Source: Algoriphagus ornithinivorans
GTDB taxonomy: Bacteria > Bacteroidota > Bacteroidia > Cytophagales > Cyclobacteriaceae
NCBI RefSeq assembly: GCF_900115305.1
Contig: NZ_FOVW01000010.1
Location: forward strand, 91,296 to 155,295
Reading direction: 5' to 3'
Length of the DNA stretch: 64,000 nt
The notes below the pieces were generated by a model that made no database searches, was not told the DNA's origin, and saw only the letters and a program-made list of their open reading frames with translations. The number at the start of each line of letters is the position of its first letter. Within the stretch, counting starts at the first letter, position 1. The translations under genes and the position numbers were made by a program. This document shows positions 59,101 to 64,000 of this stretch, in pieces.

Positions 59101-59244
59101 TCTGGGACAGAAGGATGGGATGGGAATCACAATGCCAATCCTATGCCACCGGGAGCCTATTCCTACTATATATCCTATCAGTATAGCTTGGAAAATGGTT
59201 TGAATACTGATGAGAAACGAGGAACATTTACCTTAATCAATTAA
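56125..59244 (+). CDS. Secreted giant 3: third tandem T9SS paralogue
   Basis: A 1039-residue paralogue 26 bases downstream of the second. It starts with a signal peptide (IFLVCFSAFSQ) and the shared GRDFYIGFMDNN, GTVVLPYSSLSTEYLV and CKLIAVFGGNKTSS. It has one PKD domain (FSWDFGDGSTSKSGQ), two Ig-like PKD-like modules, three SprB-type repeats (SGGTPPYTYQW and similar) and the C-terminal sorting domain (IFNRWGQLIFSGTEGWDG). It ends in LIN, not LIR. The order and the short gaps suggest one transcript for the three genes. Ligand unknown. Confidence 0.93.
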   Translation: MNSVWKRTIWTFLPIFLVCFSAFSQNSTLGRDFYIGFMDNNRRNSQPDKVVVIITANEKASGIIQTPKQAISFSLEAGQQLIREFDGEDEGVIHRESGQVEYRPFRITSSGDLAVHAINGRQYSTDGTVVLPYSSLSTEYLVMAHYDVFGPGQNPGSNQNFESTLLVVATENDTEIEIIPAARTVNTIPAGAPIRIVLNEGESYQVKAEGDLTGSRIKVLNANQNNCKLIAVFGGNKTSSAGDCGTSGDHIFQQAYPIQTWGKEYIHIPLAGRTSGEIVKVLASQDGTVVRINGEVKATLNARQSAKFEFGKNDIARIDANKPISAAVIAKSAACNEFGVAPLGDPSLFVLSPNSQMLKNIIFSTGKLIGGFNQNIEHYLTLLVNSGTEGQTILNGQNVGGNFLQVSGTNLSYTRIKVPFGVNSVSNPEGLIGYVYGSGSIESYGFAIGASLENVQFETESSYEFEVEGEKVACLNQEGLWKIIPDDPKFINFSWDFGDGSTSKSGQEVSHIFTKKGTYEVVITASTGTGACDSETEFKFEIEVTFVETELKGPASLCPGAEGIRYYLENSLNTDQVIWEIEGGEITQSNEEFALVNWDVVEGTGLIRITPIAENGCLGEVLEIEVEIQNNIEPEIPSGQAGLCGSTIEPLTYTVPYPVDGKDYFWQVSGGQILSGQSTEEIVVLWDENASERSVFYEESLSSDPSCFGVSKILNIGSFDALTVTEGNKISPSCPGESDGEIFLFIEGGSGDFIFEWEGFPENQGDFLKNIPAGNYQVKVIDQAGCGEIQLNISLEDPKPILINRIAVTDVSCAAESSGGAVLEISGGEPPYQVIGFESEWDGSRLSFTGLSKGTFELLLEDSKSCTMPFELVITGPDPLKLEFEELTPGCPGGLDGALEVKVSGGTPPYTYQWENGEALALLENLPSGEFSVTVTDSQGCQISGLGKVSESRPQVRMPTGFSPKDGPYQPISNCSISYKLMIFNRWGQLIFSGTEGWDGNHNANPMPPGAYSYYISYQYSLENGLNTDEKRGTFTLIN

Positions 59245-59315
59245 AGATTTGATCAAAAATTCGGGAGATCTTATCCTTTGGATTAGATTTGTTCTTTAGG
59301 AATTTTTAATCAAGA

Positions 59316-60326
59316 ATGAAAAAAATATTAATTACCGGTGGGGCAGGATATATTGGCTCACACACTGCCGTAGTTATGGCAGAAGCGGGTCTCACCCCAA
59401 TTATTTTAGATGACTTATCAAATTCCAGTGAGTCAGTTATCGATAGACTGGAAGAAATCATGGGTTACAAACCAATTTTTTACAAAGGAGATTGTAATGA
59501 CTCATCAATTTTAAATCAAATAGGAAAAGAACATCAACTTGCCGGAGTAATTCATTTTGCGGCTTTTAAGGCGGTGGGAGAGAGTACTCAAGAGCCATTG
59601 AAGTATTATCAGAACAACTTAGGCTCTTTGATGGTCTTGTTGGATTTTATGAAAAAAGAGGGAATTCAGGATTTGGTTTTCTCTTCATCCTGCACAGTAT
59701 ATGGGCAACCGGATGTTTTGCCTGTTACAGAAACCACACCTCGAAAAGATGCTGAAAGTCCCTATGGGAACACCAAGAAAGTATGTGAGGATATTTTGGT
59801 TGACTATGTGAAAAGTAAAGCTGGAGTTAGAGTGATTTCACTCCGCTATTTCAATCCGGTTGGTGCGCATCCTAGTGCTAAAATCGGAGAGTTACCCAAT
59901 GGAATTCCAAATAACTTGGTGCCCTTTGTTACCCAAACAGCCGCTGGATTAAGAAATAAACTGACTGTCTTTGGAAATGATTACGATACTTCAGATGGTT
60001 CTTGTGTAAGGGATTTTATTCATGTGATGGATTTAGCAGATGCACATGTAAAAGCGCTTAACTATTTGGGCGGTCAGAGTGCTAATTTTTACGATGTATT
60101 CAATGTCGGAACTGGCCATGGGAATACGGTATTAGAAGTAGTTGAGACTTTTGAAAAAGTCAATCAAATAACACTCAATTATGAAATCGGACCTAAGCGT
60201 CCTGGTGATGTAGTTAAAATCTGGGCAGATACGAAAAAAATCAATCAGATATTGGGCTGGTTTCCGAAATACTCCTTAGAAGATTCCCTTCGGGATAGTT
60301 GGAATTGGCAGAAAACTTTGAATTAA
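59316..60326 (+). CDS. galE: UDP-glucose 4-epimerase
   Basis: A 336-residue short-chain dehydrogenase-type enzyme that interconverts UDP-glucose and UDP-galactose. It starts KKILITGGAGYIGSHTAVVM with the NAD-binding GxxGxxG motif, and the catalytic Tyr and Lys are in SPYGNTKKVCE, with the serine in VFSSSCTVYG. The C-terminal GDVVKIWADTKKINQILGWF is typical. It lies 71 bases after the third secreted giant on the same strand and supplies sugar nucleotides; a link to surface glycosylation is possible. A terminator follows. Confidence 0.96.
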   Translation: MKKILITGGAGYIGSHTAVVMAEAGLTPIILDDLSNSSESVIDRLEEIMGYKPIFYKGDCNDSSILNQIGKEHQLAGVIHFAAFKAVGESTQEPLKYYQNNLGSLMVLLDFMKKEGIQDLVFSSSCTVYGQPDVLPVTETTPRKDAESPYGNTKKVCEDILVDYVKSKAGVRVISLRYFNPVGAHPSAKIGELPNGIPNNLVPFVTQTAAGLRNKLTVFGNDYDTSDGSCVRDFIHVMDLADAHVKALNYLGGQSANFYDVFNVGTGHGNTVLEVVETFEKVNQITLNYEIGPKRPGDVVKIWADTKKINQILGWFPKYSLEDSLRDSWNWQKTLN

Positions 60327-60330
60327 AAAT

Positions 60331-60360
60331 AAAATCAGCTCTCTGAAGCTGATTTTTTTT
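60331..60360 (+). terminator. Terminator after galE
   Basis: A 10-base-pair stem (AAAATCAGCT with AGCTGATTTT) with a 6-base loop and a long T-run. Confidence 0.9.
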
Positions 60361-60532
60361 TTGATTATACATACCTGTTAATTTTCATTTGATATAAGGA
60401 TTCAATCTTCCTGTATCAATTACTGCATTTTACACTCATAAAATTGCAACTTTTTGAAAACCAGGTCAATCCAATTCCTGTTGACCCTACGTAATTCTTT
60501 TATTCGATTTTAACATTCAAACCCAAAAAATC

Positions 60533-61486
60533 ATGAAAAATTTATTTCAAAGTGTGTACTTCAGCATTTTTGTAATGCTGTTTTTTGTTGCCTGCCAAGG
60601 CATGGAGGATGCTCAAATTCCTATGGCAGATGATTCAAATGTAGAGTTTACTGGTGACGAAAATGCCAGAAAAGGCCAAATGATGGAATTTGGTTCCTTT
60701 TTGATTGGAACTGAAGAAGTTCCTGCTGTCAATTCTTCCGGTGCGGGCGCTGCTTTTTTCTCTTTAAGCCCTGATGGTAAAAGCCTGAATTTCGAAGTGA
60801 GAGTTGCAAACACCACAGGAATTATTTTTGCTCACTTGCATAATGCAGCAGAGGGAGTAAATGGTCCTGTAGTAGTAACCTTGATTCCCGCTCAAGATCC
60901 ATCTGGACTGGAAAACGGAGTGGTTGCAGAAGGAATGATCAAAATGGAAGACCTTTCAGGACCTTTAGACGGAAAAATGATTTCTGACTTAGTCCGGGAA
61001 ATCAACATGGGTAGAATTTATGTGAACATACATACCTCTTCTTTTCCTTCAGGGGAGCTACGAGGACAAGTTAGCATGGTTCAACCAAACAATAATGATA
61101 ATTTCACTATCAAGCTATCTGGTCTGAATGAAGTTCCAGCTGTAGAAACTGATGCGACTGGAGTAGCTATTTTCAGATTCAATAAAAAGAATTCCTCTGT
61201 AGACTTCCAGGTGAATGTTGACAATATTTCAGACATTCGATTCTCGCATATACATCTTGCTGAACCAGGAGCTAATGGCCCGGTGGTAGTAACTTTAGAT
61301 GGTGAAAGAAGAGATGGACCTGTAGAGGGAGTATATGTTAAAGGAACCTTAACCAGCGAAAGTCTAGGAGGTAAGTTAATGGGCGGAGACCTGATGATCT
61401 TGAGGGAAGCAATGAGAACAAGCTATGCTTATGTTAATGTGCATTCAGATCTAGTTCCAAGCGGAGAGTTGAGAGGTAACTTCTAA
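60533..61486 (+). CDS. CHRD domain lipoprotein (two CHRD domains)
   Basis: A 317-residue exported protein. FVMLFFVAC places a lipid-anchor cysteine near residue 22. Two CHRD domains follow: the first with GTEEVPAVNSSGAGAAFFSL, FAHLHNAAEGVNGPVVVTLI and SGELRGQ, the second with GLNEVPAVETDATGVAIFRF, FSHIHLAEPGANGPVVVTL and SGELRGNF. The histidines in AHLHNA and SHIHLA are conserved and may bind metal. CHRD domains are extracellular in bacteria and of unknown role. It is a single gene with its own terminator. Confidence 0.9.
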   Translation: MKNLFQSVYFSIFVMLFFVACQGMEDAQIPMADDSNVEFTGDENARKGQMMEFGSFLIGTEEVPAVNSSGAGAAFFSLSPDGKSLNFEVRVANTTGIIFAHLHNAAEGVNGPVVVTLIPAQDPSGLENGVVAEGMIKMEDLSGPLDGKMISDLVREINMGRIYVNIHTSSFPSGELRGQVSMVQPNNNDNFTIKLSGLNEVPAVETDATGVAIFRFNKKNSSVDFQVNVDNISDIRFSHIHLAEPGANGPVVVTLDGERRDGPVEGVYVKGTLTSESLGGKLMGGDLMILREAMRTSYAYVNVHSDLVPSGELRGNF

Positions 61487-61510
61487 GGATTCATTCTTTA
61501 AATTACATGT

Positions 61511-61549
61511 AAAAGCCCTTCAGAGAATTTCTTTGAAGGGCTTTTTTTT
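61511..61549 (+). terminator. Terminator after the CHRD gene
   Basis: A 12-base-pair stem (AAAAGCCCTTCA with TGAAGGGCTTTT) with an 11-base loop and a T-run. It may also serve the convergent gamma-glutamyltransferase gene. Confidence 0.88.
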
Positions 61550-61582
61550 AGAGGTTGAGGTAAGAAAATACCTCAATTTTTT

Positions 61583-63277
61583 TTAGTATCCAGCAGCTTG
61601 ACCGTCTTTTCTGGATTCGGATGCACCAAAATAAACTTTTTGAATAGGGTCATATCGAATTGCTTGATAGCCTCCATAAGGCCCCACACTAAACTCCACC
61701 CTATGTCCCATTTCCTCCAAGGTTCTGATCACTTCGTAAGAAAATCCGCTTTCTAGGTTGAGCGAACCTCCGGAAGTCATATGGGAACCAGTAGGCTGGG
61801 AGGAGCCGACATGACGCATTCTTGGAGCATCTCCCGCCTCTTGGATATTCATTCCAAAATCGATGATATTGACTACAATTTGGGCATGTCCTTGCGGCTG
61901 GACCGCTCCTCCCATTAAGCCAAAACTCATAAATGGCTTTCCGTCTTTGGTGATAAATGCAGGTATAATAGTGTGAAATGGTCTTTTACCTCTAGCTAAG
62001 GAGTTCCAGTGGTTTGGGTCCTGAACGTTAAACATTTGCCCCCTGTTTTGTAAGACAAATCCCAGGCCGTCAGGTACCATGCCAGATCCAAATTCATCAT
62101 AAATGCTTTGGATAAAGGAGACCATATTTCCTTCCGAATCAGCTACAGTTAGATAGGTGGTATTCCCTTTTTCAATATCTCCAGCAGGATATTCATCTGC
62201 AGCTTGGTGGAAATCTATTAATTTTCTTCTCTCAGCAGCGTATTCCTTTGAAATCAGGTAATCTACGGGAATTTGATTGAAAGCAGGGTCCGCATAATAT
62301 TTTGCCCGGTCTTCGTATGCTAGCTTCTTTGCCTCAGTCAATACATGTAAATATTCAGCACTTCCAAAGCCCATAGATTTGATGTCAAATCCTTCCAGAA
62401 TATTTAGCATTTGTAATGCGGCGATTCCTTGCCCATTTGGAGGAAGCTCCCATACATCATAACCTCTATAATTGGTGCTTACAGGGTCTACCCACTCGGA
62501 AGTATGATTTTTTAGGTCCTCGTAGCTTAAGTAGCCTCCATGCTCTTTCATAAAACGATCTATGGTCCTCGCTATTTCACCTTCATAAAAGGCCTTTTTT
62601 CCTCCTTTGGCAATTAGATCATAAGTTCTTGCGAGATCAGGGTTTTTGAAAACATCTCCCTTTTTAGGAGTTGATATTCCATTTGGCATATAAGTCTTCC
62701 TGAAACCCGGAAGGTCTTGCATTCGAGGCCAGTTATTATTCATCTGCCAGGCAATAACCTCTGATATAGGGAAACCCTTGTTTCCGTAATCAATGGCAGG
62801 TTGGAGGATATCTTGCATGGATAGCTTTCCAAAGCGCTTGTGCATTTCAAACCAACCGTCCACTGTACCGGGAACAGAAATAGGAAGAGGTCCTAAGAAA
62901 GGGACATAGTTTAGCCCTTTTTCTTTAAATACTTCCATGGTCAAACTAGCTGGAGCTCTTCCACTTCCATTGAAGCCATAAAGTTTTTGAGTTTTGGCAT
63001 CCCAGATGATGGCAAAAACATCTCCACCAATTCCACAGGCATGAGGTTCTACCAAACCCAACATGGCATTGGCTGCAATAGCTGCGTCCATGGCAGTTCC
63101 TCCTTTTTTCAAAATATCCAAAGCAGCTTGTGTCGCCAAAGGCTGGCTGGTGGCAGCCATTCCATTTTGAGCGACGATTTCAGATCGAGTAGCAAAGTTC
63201 TTTCCTGTAACCCGATCTTGTCCTTTGGTTCCCAAACTGATCAGCAAGAAGCTAATCATCAAAGCAATATATTTCAT
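61583..63277 (-). CDS. ggt: Gamma-glutamyltransferase
   Basis: A 564-residue exported enzyme that hydrolyses glutathione or transfers its glutamyl group, made as a precursor that cuts itself. A signal peptide (MISFLLISLGTKGQ) starts the protein. Motifs are GGTAMDAAIAANAMLGLVEP, HACGIGGDVFAIIWD and the processing site GNTTYLTVADSEGNM, where Thr373 is the predicted new N-terminal nucleophile. The usual histidine after the two threonines is a tyrosine here, as in some GGT-like enzymes. The start MKYIALMI is preferred; an upstream ATG 17 codons away precedes no signal. Transcription starts from the gene-free block at the window end. Confidence 0.94.
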   Translation of the reverse strand: MKYIALMISFLLISLGTKGQDRVTGKNFATRSEIVAQNGMAATSQPLATQAALDILKKGGTAMDAAIAANAMLGLVEPHACGIGGDVFAIIWDAKTQKLYGFNGSGRAPASLTMEVFKEKGLNYVPFLGPLPISVPGTVDGWFEMHKRFGKLSMQDILQPAIDYGNKGFPISEVIAWQMNNNWPRMQDLPGFRKTYMPNGISTPKKGDVFKNPDLARTYDLIAKGGKKAFYEGEIARTIDRFMKEHGGYLSYEDLKNHTSEWVDPVSTNYRGYDVWELPPNGQGIAALQMLNILEGFDIKSMGFGSAEYLHVLTEAKKLAYEDRAKYYADPAFNQIPVDYLISKEYAAERRKLIDFHQAADEYPAGDIEKGNTTYLTVADSEGNMVSFIQSIYDEFGSGMVPDGLGFVLQNRGQMFNVQDPNHWNSLARGKRPFHTIIPAFITKDGKPFMSFGLMGGAVQPQGHAQIVVNIIDFGMNIQEAGDAPRMRHVGSSQPTGSHMTSGGSLNLESGFSYEVIRTLEEMGHRVEFSVGPYGGYQAIRYDPIQKVYFGASESRKDGQAAGY

Positions 63278-63382
63278 ATGATTTGTCGAATTTGATTCGA
63301 TATTAAGTTGGAAGCTTAATTTGGGCAAGTCAAACTTGGTTGAATGGTGAATTTCTCAGATTTGGGCTTTATATATTTTGCA

Positions 63383-63468
63383 GAAATACAGTAGAAATAT
63401 ATTGAAATACTCCTTCGGCGAAATAATAGAAAAGATACTTTTTAAGATAGATTAAGATATGCCTGCGG
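63383..63468. repeat. Direct repeat, left copy
   Basis: An 86-base unit beginning GAAATACAGTAGAAATATAT and ending at CTGCGG. It matches the copy 172 bases to the right with no gaps and only a handful of mismatches. AT-rich, with short CCTTCGGCG-type islands. Confidence 0.85.
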
Positions 63469-63554
63469 CACGATAAGGGTCAATTCCCCCTTTGAAAATG
63501 TAAATAAGGTTTAGGACGAAAGCTTTATAAAAGGGGGCAAGGGGGATTTTAGTT

Positions 63555-63640
63555 GAAATACAGTAGAAATATATTGAAATACGCCTTCGGCGAAATAATA
63601 GAGAAGATACTTTTCAAGATAAATTAAGATATGCCTTCGG
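63555..63640. repeat. Direct repeat, right copy
   Basis: Second copy of the 86-base unit. The 86 bases between the copies contain an 8-base inverted pair, CCCCCTTT (63486-63493) with AAAGGGGG (63530-63537). The repeat period equals the unit plus the spacer, 172 bases. Confidence 0.85.
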
Positions 63641-63673
63641 TAAGATATACCTTGAGACCATCCCGCATCAAAA

Positions 63674-63862
63674 GCTCCTTAGGAGCGAAAAATAAAATAG
63701 CCAGGGGTTTTAACCCCTGGATCCTTGTACCTAACCTCAACCCAGCGCTGGCCCGAGAACTCCTTTTGAAAAAGAGGCATTATGCCAGCAAGACAGGACA
63801 AAGCTCTGTTTAAATCGGATTGAAAATCCTACGATAGGGCCTCGGAATTGCAAATTCCGAGG
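63674..63862. repeat. Cluster of closely packed palindromes (REP-like block)
   Basis: Within 190 bases occur GCTCCTTAGGAGC (63674-63686), CCAGGGGTTTTAACCCCTGG (63701-63720), CCAGCGCTGG (63742-63751), GGCATTATGCC (from 63776) and CCTCGGAATT-GCA-AATTCCGAGG (63840-63862), with ATCGGATT/AATCC also pairing near 63813. This is the layout of repetitive extragenic palindromes. No REP-associated transposase is in the window. Confidence 0.6.
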
Positions 63863-63884
63863 AACTAATGGGTACAAAAACAAA

Positions 63885-63910
63885 AAAGTCCCGAATCTCT
63901 TCGGGACTTT
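63885..63910. terminator. Terminator-like hairpin before the tRNA-like sequence
   Basis: A perfect 10-base-pair stem (AAAGTCCCGA with TCGGGACTTT) and a 6-base loop. In minus orientation it follows the tRNA-like sequence by two bases and has a T-run after it, as a tRNA terminator would. Confidence 0.65.
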
Positions 63911-63912
63911 AA

Positions 63913-63994
63913 GCGGAATGGACGGGACTCGCTCCGATAACTATCGAGAGCCGCGACCTTCCCGAGAATCGGGACAGGCATTCTAACCAGTTCG
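63913..63994 (-). pseudogene. Broken tRNA-Asp-like sequence with two palindromic insertions
   Basis: On the minus strand the order is CTGGTTAGAATGCCTGTC (D-arm end and anticodon GTC), a palindrome TCCCGA-GAA-TCGGGA as read on the plus strand (63960-63974) where the anticodon stem should close, AGGTCGCGG (variable loop and start of the T stem), a second palindrome CGATA-AC-TATCG (63935-63946) replacing the first T-loop bases, and CGAGTCCCGTCCATTCCGC (T arm end and acceptor strand). The acceptor 5' strand is not recognisable. It is judged non-functional as a tRNA. The scheme rests on my knowledge of tRNA-Asp, not on a covariance model. Confidence 0.45.
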
Positions 63995-64000
63995 TTTATT

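Noticed and set aside
49241..59244. Repeated segments in the giant genes as a possible CRISPR or satellite array
   Set aside because: The repeats are protein modules in an open frame, with diverged DNA and variable spacing.
63631..63813. 60-codon plus-strand frame over the palindrome block
   Set aside because: It runs through several palindromes and the end of a direct repeat; a frame in such a block is expected by chance and carries no domain.

Overview
The window looks like chromosomal DNA of a Bacteroidota bacterium, most likely order Cytophagales and close to Cyclobacteriaceae/Algoriphagus. The signs are an AT-rich composition, promoter elements of the Bacteroidota type (TTTG about 20 bases before TAnnTTTG), a yceD-rpmF-fabH-efp-accB-accC cluster, three giant proteins with the C-terminal sorting domain of the type IX secretion system, and planctomycete-type DUF1501/DUF1553 proteins of a kind also common in this order. 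There are no phage genes, complete insertion sequences or CRISPR arrays. The taxonomic call is inference from protein content.

Layout. 1-6.6 kb: start of dapA, ligA with a large insertion, a TetR regulator, metG and a YitT-type membrane protein. 6.8-10.8 kb: a tight four-gene operon of circularly permuted ATP-grasp, alpha-E, Anbu-type proteasome-like protease and transglutaminase. 10.8-15.4 kb: a lipoprotein, a PepSY membrane protein with two operator-like palindromes, a GH130-type glycosidase and a secreted phosphatase-superfamily enzyme. 15.6-19.4 kb: short genes (tail-less SSB, two small conserved proteins, a VOC protein, a GNAT acetyltransferase, two unknowns). 19.5-27.2 kb: GH144-type glucanase, nucleotide pyrophosphatase, truncated haemoglobin, a CotH-like unknown, an FNT channel and a GH20 hexosaminidase. 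27.2-33.9 kb: a four-gene minus-strand operon (PSCyt1-DUF1549-DUF1553 protein, DUF1501 protein, membrane cytochrome/LRR protein, UPF0309 SIS protein) convergent with the hexosaminidase gene.

34-44 kb holds core genes: accC, accB, efp, fabH, rpmF, yceD and pdxA on the minus strand, then rsmA, mgtE, a 2-hydroxyacid dehydrogenase, greA and a HIT protein on the plus strand. greA has a terminator-like hairpin inside its leader. 44.4-49 kb: a small membrane protein, an rRNA methyltransferase, a sodium:solute symporter and a YbiT-type ABC-F ATPase. 49.2-59.2 kb: three tandem secreted giants with IgGFc-binding-like, PKD, Ig-like, SprB and T9SS type B sorting domains. The end carries galE, a CHRD lipoprotein, gamma-glutamyltransferase and a gene-free 0.7 kb block of direct repeats, packed palindromes and a broken tRNA-Asp-like sequence.

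The main leads are: (1) purine-rich GAGAAGCGAGA-type tracts placed directly after four stop codons, always in the sense direction of the gene; (2) the tRNA-Asp-like sequence interrupted by palindromes next to a REP-like block; (3) the greA leader attenuator; (4) the PSCyt/DUF1501/SIS operon paired with a GH20 enzyme; (5) the triplicated T9SS giants; (6) a 146-residue insertion in DNA ligase. All functions are read from sequence alone; no database search was possible.
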